Assembly: GCF_033063295.1 (NCBI RefSeq)
Contig: NZ_JAWJZH010000001.1
Span: 1,178,001-1,242,000, forward strand
DNA from: Nitrosomonas sp. Is35
GTDB taxonomy: Bacteria; Pseudomonadota; Gammaproteobacteria; Burkholderiales; Nitrosomonadaceae
Reading direction: 5' to 3'
Length of the DNA: 64,000 bases
Below are positions 30,312 to 39,275 of this stretch, in pieces. The notes beneath the pieces are model-generated. The model worked only from the letters and a program-made list of their open reading frames with translations, was not told the origin of the DNA and did no database searches. How positions within the stretch are numbered: the first letter of the stretch is position 1; the number at the start of each line of letters is the position of its first letter. The translations under genes were made by a program, and so were the position numbers.

Positions 30312-31022
30312 ATGTCAACAGAAAGTAATCAGGAGCAGCCTGCAGCACGTTCTGCCCATCTAGCTCGCTATATTCTCATCGGTTTTCTTACCGTGGCGCC
30401 GCTGTGGGTGACGTGGCTGGTATTTGATTTTTTATTGAATTTATTGGCACAGATCGGAGATCCTTTGTTAAAGGGGATGGCGCGTGCTGTCCGGCCATTT
30501 TCGGATACCACGGCCAGCTGGCTTCTCGATTCCAATTTTCAGCATGCAGTGGCTGCATTGCTAACGATTGTGAGTCTTTATGGCATCGGTTTGCTGGCTT
30601 CTTTTGTCATTGGCAAGAAAGTCATCGGTATTTATGAAAATATTTTGGCTCGACTGCCTCTGGTGCAAACAATTTATGGCGCCACCAAACGTTTCTTGCA
30701 CACGGTCAGTCAGCCGCCGGTTACCGGGCAACGTGTTGTGCTGATCAGCTTCCCATCGTCAGAAATGAAAGCGGTCGGGTTTATCACGAAAGTCATAACG
30801 GATAAAAACAGCGGAAGAAAGCTTGCTGCGGTTTATGTACCGACCGCGCCCAACCCAACTTCCGGTTATATCGAAATTGTGCCGATGGACGATGTCGTTC
30901 TGACGGATTGGACGACTGAAGAAGCAATGACGTTTGTTGTGACGGGAGGGACCAATGCACCCGATAATTTGAATTTTTCCAATCAACCTAAGCCGCAAGC
31001 GCAAGCTGTTGAGAAACAATAA
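30312..31022 (+). CDS. DUF502 family inner-membrane protein
   Basis: 236 residues. Two transmembrane helices (YILIGFLTVAPLWVTWLVFDFLL-type at about 16-38 and AALLTIVSLYGIGLLASFVIG at about 80-102), then the DUF502 core: LPLVQTIYGATKRFLHTV, FPSSEMKAVGFITKV, VPTAPNPTSGYIEIVP and TEEAMTFVVTGGT. Function unknown; the family is widespread. In many betaproteobacteria it stands beside aspS; here it stands alone. Confidence 0.85.
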   Translation: MSTESNQEQPAARSAHLARYILIGFLTVAPLWVTWLVFDFLLNLLAQIGDPLLKGMARAVRPFSDTTASWLLDSNFQHAVAALLTIVSLYGIGLLASFVIGKKVIGIYENILARLPLVQTIYGATKRFLHTVSQPPVTGQRVVLISFPSSEMKAVGFITKVITDKNSGRKLAAVYVPTAPNPTSGYIEIVPMDDVVLTDWTTEEAMTFVVTGGTNAPDNLNFSNQPKPQAQAVEKQ

Positions 31023-31057
31023 AGTGACTCAATAAGCGGTGATGAGCCGCTGTGTTT

Positions 31058-32098
31058 TTACGCCGGCAATGAATAGGGCAGCGGCTTAATTTCCAGCGTT
31101 GACCCTTGCAGCGATTGCCAATGTATCTCACCGGTGTCAATACTACTTTGTTGAATAACGGCTAAAACATCAAAACCCCCTTGCGGTGACGGTGTCGCAT
31201 TGACAATGTTGCCGCTGGATTGATCTTCCATGTCGTTGCTGTAGAGCGCATCGCCCGCTTTAATGGTTTGTGTCGAGCCGATATGCGCCAAAAACATGCG
31301 CCGTTTGAGTTTCCCGAGGTATTGCGTGCGTGCCACAATTTCTTGCCCCGGATAGCAGCCTTTTTTGAAACTGACACCGCCAATGGCGTCCAAATTGACC
31401 ATCTGCGGCAGAAACATTTCCTGGGTCTCGGGCAATATAACCGGAATTCCCGATTCGATATTTAACCAATTCCAGCAATCCACGCCAACCGGTTTGGCCT
31501 GTTGATCAAGACGCTGCCAGAGTGCGGGTGCATTTTCAACTGAGGTGATCAATTCGATACGTTGCGGAGACAGACAAAGAGCGCTCAGTGCGCCATCATG
31601 CGCGACTTGCAACGGATGATCAAAATGGCATGCTAAACCGGTTACATCTTTAATCAGCATGGCGGCATCGGGACCTGCGACACCGATTCGGACCAAGTCA
31701 TTACTGGCATCAGTCAACCGCACTTTGGCGCGCAGCACAAACATGGTTAACCGCTTTTGTATGGCAGCGGATAAGCCGGCGGGCAATTGCATGAGAAGAT
31801 CGTCATGGTGCTGCCAGAGCAGGAAAGTTGCCAGAATCCGGCCTTTAGGAGTGCAGTAGCTGCCATATTGCGCCTGATTTGGATTGATTTCCCGGATATC
31901 GCAACTGAGTTGGTTTTGCAAAAAAGTTTTTGCGTCCTCACCGGAAAAACGAATTAGGCTGTGATGGGATAGATCAGCCATGACGGTGGCTGTTGGTGTC
32001 TCTTGAAGCTCGGTTGTGATGTTGCCAAAATGTACCACGCTATCATTTTCAATGACGGCGTGACGATCACGTAAAAAGGTTTGCCATGCTGGGTTCAT
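31058..32098 (-). CDS. ygfZ: tRNA-modifying protein YgfZ (folate-binding, GcvT-like)
   Basis: 346 residues. The family signature KGCYPGQEIVARTQYLGKLKR-like block is at about residue 240-262, with the conserved Cys in KGCYPGQE. N-terminal half shows the GcvT fold (LIRFSGEDAKTFLQNQLSCD, GSYCTPKGRILATFLLW). YgfZ helps maintain Fe-S enzymes such as MiaB in a folate-dependent way. Divergent from the YgfX-like gene. Confidence 0.9.
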   Translation of the reverse strand: MNPAWQTFLRDRHAVIENDSVVHFGNITTELQETPTATVMADLSHHSLIRFSGEDAKTFLQNQLSCDIREINPNQAQYGSYCTPKGRILATFLLWQHHDDLLMQLPAGLSAAIQKRLTMFVLRAKVRLTDASNDLVRIGVAGPDAAMLIKDVTGLACHFDHPLQVAHDGALSALCLSPQRIELITSVENAPALWQRLDQQAKPVGVDCWNWLNIESGIPVILPETQEMFLPQMVNLDAIGGVSFKKGCYPGQEIVARTQYLGKLKRRMFLAHIGSTQTIKAGDALYSNDMEDQSSGNIVNATPSPQGGFDVLAVIQQSSIDTGEIHWQSLQGSTLEIKPLPYSLPA

Positions 32099-32241
32099 AC
32101 AAAAGCTACGGATGAATAAACGGGCACTGATTATACGATACTCAATCCGGGTGAAAGCAAGCGTGCGCTGCGGGAGATTGCGCTTTGCACCGGGTGATTT
32201 TATTTTCTGTGAGTGTCAAGGCTGGAAAAGCGATTTTAAAT

Positions 32242-32688
32242 ATGCCTGATTTGTTTATTCATCTTCAATCTTCCTACCGGCTTGTGGCGATATTGAGTCT
32301 GGCGCATCTGATTGCTGCCAGCTTTTTATGGCCGCTGGCGTTACCCTTGGAAGTAAAGGCTGTCATCGTTGTCTTGCTGATTATCAGTCTGCTCTATTAC
32401 CTGCGTAAAGATGCATTGCTCAGTGCAAATGATGCGGTGATCGCTTTGCAGCTGAAGGAGGATATGTGCTGTATTGTAACAACGCGATCCGGACAATCGA
32501 TCACTTGCCGCATATTGGGCAGCACTTTTGTCGCTCCTTATCTTACCGTGATGAGTCTGCAACCGGCCGGTAAATTTTTTATCCGTAGTGTCGTGATATT
32601 GCCCGATAGCATCAAAGTGGATGAATTCAGGCGGTTGCGGGTTTGGTTGCGATGGAAATGGAAGCAGGATCAAGAAACTGGCAAATGA
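32242..32688 (+). CDS. YgfX-like membrane protein (CptA family)
   Basis: 148 residues from the ATG at 32242; a TTG start at 32185 would add 19 residues of poor character. Two membrane helices form a hairpin (YRLVAILSLAHLIAASFLW and LEVKAVIVVLLIISLLYYL), followed by a beta-rich cytosolic part and the C-terminal FRRLRVWLRWKWK, the YgfX hallmark. YgfX in Escherichia coli (also named CptA) is encoded beside sdhE and was described as a toxin-like inhibitor of the cytoskeleton, a role still debated. No sdhE is next to it here. Separated from ygfZ by a short divergent promoter region. Confidence 0.7.
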   Translation: MPDLFIHLQSSYRLVAILSLAHLIAASFLWPLALPLEVKAVIVVLLIISLLYYLRKDALLSANDAVIALQLKEDMCCIVTTRSGQSITCRILGSTFVAPYLTVMSLQPAGKFFIRSVVILPDSIKVDEFRRLRVWLRWKWKQDQETGK

Positions 32689-32930
32689 TCATGGCGGCCG
32701 GTTAACGATGGCGGGTGTATTTCATGCCAAACTGCGCTCAACAGAATACGTGCATGGTGTTTAGCGTTTTGATGGTGGTGTGCACCTTGGGGAATGTAAG
32801 TAGGCTGTTTATTCTGAAGTATTTTTCCACATGAGCGATAAAAACAATTTGCACGCAATGGAAAATTTTTCTGTTATCCTAATTGTGCAAAGAGGGAGTC
32901 CTTTGTTTGTAAATTAAAAATGGAGAAAAT

Positions 32931-33209
32931 ATGTTTAAAAAAACTGTTCATGCATTGGTATTAGTTATTGCAATGGTGTTTGCTACCAGCCAGGCTTTTG
33001 CCGCTTGTAGCCTGGATACCGAGAAAGATGGAAAATCAGCTTGCGGAGCAAACCAAGTGTGTTATTTGGTAGATGGCACTTGTATTGATAAGAAAAGCCT
33101 GCCAGCGGGAAAGTCCTGTAAAAAATCAGGCGTCTGCCAAAATTCTTGTGTGAAAGATGATGGTACAGAGACCAATAGTGATGGTTCCGAAACAGGAAAA
33201 TGCAGTTAA
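32931..33209 (+). CDS. Small secreted cysteine-rich protein
   Basis: 92 residues. Clear signal peptide (VHALVLVIAMVFATSQAFA) and a mature chain of about 68 residues with eight Cys (AACSLD, SACGAN, QVCYLV, GTCIDK, KSCKKS, GVCQNS, NSCVKD, GKCS), suggesting up to four disulphides. A GGAG site lies 7 bases before the ATG. The pattern is not one I can name; not a known bacteriocin or metallothionein by eye. Monocistronic, followed by a perfect inverted repeat. Confidence 0.75.
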   Translation: MFKKTVHALVLVIAMVFATSQAFAACSLDTEKDGKSACGANQVCYLVDGTCIDKKSLPAGKSCKKSGVCQNSCVKDDGTETNSDGSETGKCS

Positions 33210-33254
33210 TCTTTTAAATTAATCTATTTAAAAATAGGGTTGTTCTGTTATTAA

Positions 33255-33279
33255 CCTAAGCCGGTTACACCGGCTTAGG
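33255..33279. terminator. Perfect 10-bp inverted repeat between convergent genes, probable terminator
   Basis: CCTAAGCCGG and CCGGCTTAGG around TTACA. No T tract on either side, so termination may depend on the stem alone; it lies between the cysteine-rich gene and nadB, which converge. Confidence 0.5.
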
Positions 33280-33312
33280 TGTTGAAAAGTTAAGCACAGT
33301 TTTCAGTTGCTC

Positions 33313-34908
33313 TTAAATTTCTCTCTGCAGTATCGTATCTTGCGCTACCGGCAAGGTATCCGGGTAATCCTTGCTATAGTGCAATCCCCGGCTTTCATGG
33401 CGCAGCATGGCGCATCGCACAATGAGATCGGCGCTATCGACGAGATTGCGCAGCTCTAGCAAGTCACTGGTAACACGGAAGTTTGTATAGTATTCCTCGA
33501 TTTCTTCGCGTAATAACGCAATGCGATGCTGCGCGCGTTGCAATCGTTTGGTTGTTCGCACAATGCCGACATAGTTCCACATAAAGCGGCGCAGTTCATC
33601 CCAGTTGTGCGCGATGACAATTTCTTCATCCGCATCTGTAACCCGGCTTTCATCCCAATCGGGCAGCTTGGGCAGTCCATTCATCGGCTGATTGGCGATA
33701 TCGATTCCCGCAGCCTGAGCCAATACCAGACATTCCAGCAGAGAGTTACTGGCTAAACGATTGGCGCCGTGTAATCCGGTATGGGCTGTTTCTCCGATGG
33801 CATATAGGTTATCCAAGTCGGTTTTGCCGTGCTTGTCAGTCACCACCCCGCCGCATGTGTAGTGTGCTGCCGGAACAACCGGAATCGGTTCCCGGGTGAT
33901 ATCGATTCCCAATTCCAGGCAGCGGGCGTAAATGGTCGGGAAATGTTCTTTGAGAAAGTCGGCAGGTTTGTGGGATATATCCAGATAGACGCAATCCAGT
34001 CCTCTTTTTTTCATTTCAAAGTCAATAGCGCGAGCCACGATGTCGCGCGGCGCGAGTTCGGCGCGTTCATCATGCCGTGGCATGAAGCGGTCGCCGTTAG
34101 GCAGTTTTAATAAACCGCCTTCGCCGCGCACGGCTTCACTGATCAAGAACGATTTTGCATGCGGATGATAGAGGCAAGTCGGGTGAAACTGAATGAATTC
34201 CATATTGGCAATCCGGCAACCCGCACGCCAGCCCATTGCAATACCGTCACCCGTGGCGGTGTCCGGATTGGTCGTGTAGAGATAGACCTTGCTGGCTCCA
34301 CCTGTCGCTAATACAGTGTTTTGCGCTGTAAAAGTAAGCACTTTATCTTGTTTTTTGTCGAGGATATAAGCGCCAAAGCATCGTTTATGCTGCGTTTGAG
34401 CATAATCGGATAACTTGTCGCTGGTAATCAGATCGATGGCGATATGATGTTCCAGTACTAAAATATTCGGATGCGTTTGTATTTTCCGGATTAAGGCTTG
34501 CTGTACAGCTTTACCTGTCGCATCACCGCTATGAATAATGCGCCGTATGCTATGACCACCTTCTTTTGTCAGGTGATATCCGGTTTCGCTTGTTTTGTCG
34601 CTGGTGAAAATAACACCTTGATCTATCAACCAATGAATCGCATTGGCTGCATTTTCAGTGATGTATTGCGTGATGTCCTTATCACATAAGCCGGCTCCGG
34701 CGATCAATGTGTCTTGTACATGTTGTGATGGAGAATCGTTATCGGATAATGCCGCTGCAATTCCCCCTTGCGCCCATGAGCTGGCACCCGAATCAGCACT
34801 TAGCTTAGTCACGATACAGATTTTTTTATGCTGTGCTAAATGTAATGCCAGCGTGAACCCAGCTAATCCACTGCCAATGATCAGCGTATCGAAATTGTTT
34901 TTAGGCAT
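33313..34908 (-). CDS. nadB: L-aspartate oxidase
   Basis: 531 residues from the ATG at 34906-34908; a longer frame to 34971 adds 21 residues before the FAD-binding start and is not preferred. Oxidises L-aspartate to iminoaspartate in NAD synthesis. FAD site [39 protein letters not shown]-type segment [16 protein letters not shown]; catalytic region [13 protein letters not shown] and RGEGGLL; HYTCGGV and [15 protein letters not shown] near the C-terminus. nadA and nadC are not adjacent. Divergent from rpoE. Confidence 0.96.
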   Translation of the reverse strand: MPKNNFDTLIIGSGLAGFTLALHLAQHKKICIVTKLSADSGASSWAQGGIAAALSDNDSPSQHVQDTLIAGAGLCDKDITQYITENAANAIHWLIDQGVIFTSDKTSETGYHLTKEGGHSIRRIIHSGDATGKAVQQALIRKIQTHPNILVLEHHIAIDLITSDKLSDYAQTQHKRCFGAYILDKKQDKVLTFTAQNTVLATGGASKVYLYTTNPDTATGDGIAMGWRAGCRIANMEFIQFHPTCLYHPHAKSFLISEAVRGEGGLLKLPNGDRFMPRHDERAELAPRDIVARAIDFEMKKRGLDCVYLDISHKPADFLKEHFPTIYARCLELGIDITREPIPVVPAAHYTCGGVVTDKHGKTDLDNLYAIGETAHTGLHGANRLASNSLLECLVLAQAAGIDIANQPMNGLPKLPDWDESRVTDADEEIVIAHNWDELRRFMWNYVGIVRTTKRLQRAQHRIALLREEIEEYYTNFRVTSDLLELRNLVDSADLIVRCAMLRHESRGLHYSKDYPDTLPVAQDTILQREI

Positions 34909-35132
34909 CAAACTCGGCCATCTATTTTTGTAATTGATAGGCTGAATAATAACAGACTCGGAGTGCTTCAATCTGTATACATGGATTTGCTTTTACTGAT
35001 GCTAAAAAACTGAATTGTGAACTAATCGATAGGATTAATTGTCTCTGAAACAATGATGATGCAATTACGTAGTTCCCGAGATTCATTTGGATATGTATAC
35101 TTGTTCTGTTGTGTCATTATGCTACATTTAAT

Positions 35133-35160
35133 GGAACAAGAAGAAACTATAAATTCATTT
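35133..35160 (+). promoter_or_regulatory. Candidate sigma-E-type autoregulatory promoter of rpoE
   Basis: GGAACAA at 35133-35139 resembles the -35 element GGAACTT of sigma-E promoters; TCATTT lies 15 bases further, a weak -10 match. rpoE operons are usually self-activated, which makes the position sensible, about 50 bp before the start codon. Confidence 0.3.
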
Positions 35161-35183
35161 AAAATGCTCAGGGATCAGGTTGT

Positions 35184-35783
35184 ATGGGTGATCGGGAGAT
35201 CGATCAACAGTTAGTAGAACGAGTTCAAGGCGGAGATAAGCATGCATTTGATCTACTAGTCATTAAATATCAACGTAAGCTGGCTCGTTTATTGTCACAG
35301 TTCATTCGTGACTCAGCTGAGGTTGAGGATGTTACGCAAGAAGCTTTTATCAAAGCATATAGAGCATTACCTTCATTTCGTGGAGATAGTGCTTTTTATA
35401 CGTGGCTGTACCGGATTGGTATCAATACAGCAAAGAATTTTCTGGTATCTCAGGGGCGTAAGCTGCCGACATTGCAAGGATTTGACAATGAAGATGCCGA
35501 AGATTTTGAAGATAGCGGTTTGTTGAAGGAGATGAATACGCCTGAAAGTGAACTGATGAGCCAAGAAATTGCTCAAACAGTAAATCAGACGTTGGATTCG
35601 TTACCTGAAGAATTGCGTACAGCGATTGTTTTAAGAGAAATTGATGGGTTAAGTTATGAAGAAATTGCAAATATTATGAGTTGTCCCATTGGGACTGTAC
35701 GTTCGCGCATATTTCGCGCACGTGAAGCGATATCTGAACAGTTGCGTCCTTTGCTAGGGACAAGTAAAGACAAGAGGTGGTAA
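35184..35783 (+). CDS. rpoE: RNA polymerase sigma-E factor (envelope stress, RpoE/AlgU)
   Basis: 199 residues, the normal ECF sigma length. Region 2: DLLVIKYQRKLARLLSQFI and VEDVTQEAFIKAYRALPSF, FYTWLYRIGINTAKNFLV; region 4: LDSLPEELRTAIVLREIDG and SYEEIANIMSCPIGTVRSRI. Directs the envelope-stress regulon. First gene of rpoE-rseA-rseB-mucD; the anti-sigma gene begins two bases after its stop codon. Confidence 0.97.
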   Translation: MGDREIDQQLVERVQGGDKHAFDLLVIKYQRKLARLLSQFIRDSAEVEDVTQEAFIKAYRALPSFRGDSAFYTWLYRIGINTAKNFLVSQGRKLPTLQGFDNEDAEDFEDSGLLKEMNTPESELMSQEIAQTVNQTLDSLPEELRTAIVLREIDGLSYEEIANIMSCPIGTVRSRIFRAREAISEQLRPLLGTSKDKRW

Positions 35784-35784
35784 T

Positions 35785-36342
35785 GTGAAAAGTAAAGTAT
35801 CTGCATTGATGGATGGTGAGCTTGATCAGCAAGATGTTTCAAATATTATTGAAGCGATAAAAAAAGGTGATGATCTGCGGGATGAATGGAAAACGTATCA
35901 CGTGATTGGCGATGCGCTGCGGCAATCATCTCGATTATCGATGAATATATCCGCTAGCGTCAGCCAAAAGTTAAAAGCCGAACCAACCATACTCTCTCCT
36001 AATAATAGCTCTCGTGACATTGAAAAGAAACAAACACATAAAGTTCTGGCCTTTTCAATGGCTGCCTCGGTGATAGCGATGGTTTCGGGGTGGGTTATAA
36101 TGAACAATCTCTATAAACCGCAGCAGGTTATGATAGCTGAACAATCAAAACGCGATAATAACTTAACTGCCACACCCGTCACAGTTTCTTCTCCTCCTTT
36201 AATTCATAATTACTCGCATCCCCCGGTTGAAATGAATGATTACCTGTTCGTGCACCGGGAATTCTCTCCAGGTATCACGATGAATGGGCAGGTTACCAAT
36301 GTCAATAACGTGACTGAATACCACGAAAGATATGGTAGATGA
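35785..36342 (+). CDS. rseA: Sigma-E factor negative regulatory protein RseA/MucA
   Basis: 185 residues from a GTG start directly after the rpoE stop; the overlapping ATG (35783) is followed by a stop. N-terminal anti-sigma domain: KVSALMDGELDQQD and DEWKTYHVIGDALRQSS, the RseA_N signature. One membrane helix at about residues 91-110 (LAFSMAASVIAMVSGWVIM), then a periplasmic tail of about 75 residues that RseB would bind. Holds RpoE at the membrane until regulated proteolysis. Its stop overlaps the next start (ATGA). Confidence 0.92.
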   Translation: MKSKVSALMDGELDQQDVSNIIEAIKKGDDLRDEWKTYHVIGDALRQSSRLSMNISASVSQKLKAEPTILSPNNSSRDIEKKQTHKVLAFSMAASVIAMVSGWVIMNNLYKPQQVMIAEQSKRDNNLTATPVTVSSPPLIHNYSHPPVEMNDYLFVHREFSPGITMNGQVTNVNNVTEYHERYGR

Positions 36343-37334
36343 TTAGCCGTAAAATATTCGCGCTGTTTTCGCTATTTTTACTGCTAGTAGTAGGCCTTCA
36401 AACAGCGGTTGCGCAAGAGTTATCTCGTTCAACGCAGAGTGCGCTGGGTTGGTTAAAGAAAATGGCTGACGCGCCACGCCGCCATAATTACTCCGGAACG
36501 TTCGTTTATTATGCCGATGGCCATATAGAGACCTCTCGCATTGTGCACAAGGCTGGTCCAACCGGTGAATATGAAAAAATTGAAGTGCTGGACGGACTGC
36601 CGCGTATTGTTTTTCGAAATAACGATGAGATGCAGTGTTATCTTCCTGAAAGTAAAAAAATATATACTGAAAAACGTTGGTTTCGTAAATTCTTTCCTGA
36701 TATTCTCCCTTTACCATTAGATAACGTTGACGAGAATTACTCCGTCAAGGAAATCGGCCGCGAACGGATTGCGGATCATGAGTGCCAGGTCTTATCTCTG
36801 ACTCCGAGGGATTCATTACGATATGGTCATAAATTTTGGATTGACACTGCAACCGGAGTGCCGGTGAAGGTGGCTGTGATCAATGGCAATCAAATCATTG
36901 AGCAATTTGCTTTTGCACAACTGGAGATCGATGGAGACATTCCTTCCAGCCAATTGAAACCGAACCAATCGCTGATTTCAGGCGAGTGGGAAACAACAAA
37001 ATTACTGACCTCAATTTTAGCCGAAGGTGAATTACCGTGGCAGGTCAAGAGTCTTCCCGCAGGCTTCCGGAAATTGGTTGAAATGAAGCGCAATTTAACC
37101 GAAAAGCCTGCTCTGGTCGATCATATTGCCGTATCTGACGGACTTGCAACAGTTTCGGTGTTTATCGAACCGATTAGTAAGGATGCGCCGTCACCGGTTC
37201 CTGGTTTCTTTACTAGCCGTGGTGCGATAAATATCTATGTTCGCACACTCAATGATAATAAAATAACGACAGTCGGTGAAGTTCCACTGGTAACCATTAA
37301 ACTAATAGGCGATTCTGTTGTTAAAAAAGATTAA
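36339..37334 (+). CDS. rseB: Periplasmic sigma-E regulatory protein RseB/MucB
   Basis: 331 residues. Signal peptide (IFALFSLFLLLVVGLQTAVA), then the MucB/RseB fold: LGWLKKMADAPRRHNYSGTF-type start (ALGWLKKMADAPRRHNYSG), YADGHIETSRIVHKAG, a lipoprotein-like half to about residue 210, and the small C-terminal domain (LPAGFRKLVEMKRNL, VDHIAVSDGLATVSVFIEP). Protects RseA from cleavage and senses envelope signals. Overlaps rseA by four bases. Confidence 0.94.
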   Translation: MISRKIFALFSLFLLLVVGLQTAVAQELSRSTQSALGWLKKMADAPRRHNYSGTFVYYADGHIETSRIVHKAGPTGEYEKIEVLDGLPRIVFRNNDEMQCYLPESKKIYTEKRWFRKFFPDILPLPLDNVDENYSVKEIGRERIADHECQVLSLTPRDSLRYGHKFWIDTATGVPVKVAVINGNQIIEQFAFAQLEIDGDIPSSQLKPNQSLISGEWETTKLLTSILAEGELPWQVKSLPAGFRKLVEMKRNLTEKPALVDHIAVSDGLATVSVFIEPISKDAPSPVPGFFTSRGAINIYVRTLNDNKITTVGEVPLVTIKLIGDSVVKKD

Positions 37335-37488
37335 TTTCCGCAAGTCAAAGCATACCGAACCTGTAAAATTCTTCCGCTTCCCATCGATATCCACAAGAAA
37401 AATTGAACATATTTCCCGGTTCGACGGTTAAAAAAGTGATGTATACCCACGTTGATTGCTTGCCAAACGTAAAATAAGGATAAAAATC

Positions 37489-38904
37489 ATGCTTCGATTG
37501 ATATTAATGATGTTGTTTTTGTATACCTCATCAGCATTCGCACAAACCAATCAATTACCCGACTTTACCGGGCTTGTTGAAAAACATGGCGCTGCGGTAG
37601 TCAATATCAGCGCGATGCAGAACGCAGATGCGGTGAACAGTCAGGTTCTCCCTGAAATACAGGGTCTTCCGGAAAATTCGCCGTTTTACGATTTCTTTAA
37701 GCGGCACATGCAACCTTTCCCCGCGCCGAGAAGATCAGAGCCAAAGTCTTTGGGTTCCGGTTTTATCATCAGTGCGGACGGTTATATTCTGACGAATGCA
37801 CACGTTGTTGAAACGGCTGATGAAATTACGGTAAAGCTGAATGACAAACGGGAGTTTACTGCTGAGATCATTGGTACTGACCGGAAAACCGATATTGCTT
37901 TAATTAAAATCAATGCCACGGATTTGCCTAAAGTGACGCAAGGGAATCCGGAAAATCTCAAAGTGGGTGAGTGGGTGGTTGCAATCGGCTCACCGTTCGG
38001 TTTTGAACACAGTGTGACGGCCGGTATCGTGAGCGCAAAAGGACGTTCTCTGGCGCAGGAAAATTATGTTCCATTCATACAAACCGATGTGGCGATCAAT
38101 CCCGGAAATTCCGGCGGCCCGCTGTTCAATATGCGCGGTGAAGTGGTTGGGATCAACTCCCAGATATACAGCCGGACTGGCGGGTTCATGGGATTATCAT
38201 TCGCCATACCGATTAATGTTGCAACCGAAATTGCGGATCAATTAAAAGCTAATGGTAAAGTGAGCCGGGGAAGAATCGGTGTGATGATCCAGGAAGTTAC
38301 CAAAGAGCTCGCGGAGTCGTTCGGTTTATCCGACAGTAACGGCGCGCTGGTTGTTTCAGTGGAAAAAGGTGGTCCTGCCGATCAAGCGGGGATCAAGCCA
38401 CGCGATATTATTCTGAAGTTTGATGAAAAAGAGGTGGGAACCTCGGCAGATTTGCCGCGTATAGTTGGCAATACCAAACCGAAATCCAAAGTATCGATAG
38501 AAGTTTGGCGAGAGGGCGCTTTGAAAACAATCAAAGTCGAAGTCGGAGAAACACCTTCCGATGACGCGGCGGAAAATCGCAAACAGAAACAAGGTAAAAA
38601 AACGAATACGTCGAATCGCTTGGGATTGGCACTAAGCGAGATTAATGACGAGCAAAAGAAACAACTCGAGATTGCCAATGGCTTGCTGGTTGAAGATATG
38701 CAGCCCGGTATCGCTAGCCGCTCGGGAATCCGCATTGGCGATATCATTCTGGGCTTAAACAGTAAGGACGTGAAAACTGTTGAGCAATTTAATGAATTGT
38801 TGGGTCAGGTCAAGAGCGGAAAGAATATCGCTTTGCTTGTTAAGCGAAGCGATATCACGACTTTTATCACGATGAAGCTTACCGACGATGACAAAAAAGA
38901 CTGA
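37489..38904 (+). CDS. mucD: Periplasmic Do-like serine protease MucD/DegP
   Basis: 471 residues from the ATG at 37489, preceded by AAGGA; a start 33 bases upstream would lengthen the signal peptide unnaturally. Signal peptide LRLILMMLFLYTSSAFA. Trypsin-like triad: His in ILTNAHVVETADEI, Asp in RKTDIALIKINA, Ser in NPGNSGGPLFNMRGE. Two PDZ domains: GRIGVMIQEVTKELAESFG and RLGLALSEINDEQKKQ with their binding loops. Degrades misfolded envelope proteins; part of the sigma-E regulon and usually placed here after rseB. About 154 bp separate it from rseB, so it may have its own promoter. Confidence 0.95.
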   Translation: MLRLILMMLFLYTSSAFAQTNQLPDFTGLVEKHGAAVVNISAMQNADAVNSQVLPEIQGLPENSPFYDFFKRHMQPFPAPRRSEPKSLGSGFIISADGYILTNAHVVETADEITVKLNDKREFTAEIIGTDRKTDIALIKINATDLPKVTQGNPENLKVGEWVVAIGSPFGFEHSVTAGIVSAKGRSLAQENYVPFIQTDVAINPGNSGGPLFNMRGEVVGINSQIYSRTGGFMGLSFAIPINVATEIADQLKANGKVSRGRIGVMIQEVTKELAESFGLSDSNGALVVSVEKGGPADQAGIKPRDIILKFDEKEVGTSADLPRIVGNTKPKSKVSIEVWREGALKTIKVEVGETPSDDAAENRKQKQGKKTNTSNRLGLALSEINDEQKKQLEIANGLLVEDMQPGIASRSGIRIGDIILGLNSKDVKTVEQFNELLGQVKSGKNIALLVKRSDITTFITMKLTDDDKKD

Positions 38905-39178
38905 ATCCGGCCCGGAGGCCGTGGATCAAGTACCCGAATTGATCGTTTATGGCCGTGAAGAATGCCATCTGTGTCAGGACATGATACTTGCGCTGCGAAA
39001 CTTGCAGGCGCAAGTATCTTTCGCTTTTCAGGTGATTGATATTGATTCCGATCCTGAGCTGGTTGCCCGCTACGGGGACAAAATTCCCGTGTTGATGTCC
39101 TCGCATAACGGCCAGGAAATCTGTCACTATTTTCTGGATTTAGCAGCTTTAGATGATTATCTTGCTGAATTTCGTTAG
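38888..39178 (+). CDS. Glutaredoxin-like (thioredoxin-fold) protein
   Basis: 96 residues with the redox-type motif REECHLCQDM (CxxC), the cis-Pro region KIPVLMSS and a VIDIDSDPELVARYGDKIP stretch, matching the small glutaredoxin-like DUF836 family often encoded next to lepA in betaproteobacteria. Overlaps the end of mucD by 17 bases, so translational coupling is likely. Redox partner unknown. Confidence 0.88.
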   Translation: MTKKTESGPEAVDQVPELIVYGREECHLCQDMILALRNLQAQVSFAFQVIDIDSDPELVARYGDKIPVLMSSHNGQEICHYFLDLAALDDYLAEFR

Positions 39179-39275
39179 AATGCTGCCTCTTTTAACTGCC
39201 AATACAATATTTTAATTTCCAGTCCAGCGGCGTTAATCTTATAGTACTGGAAATATTTTTATATCTCATATCCTG

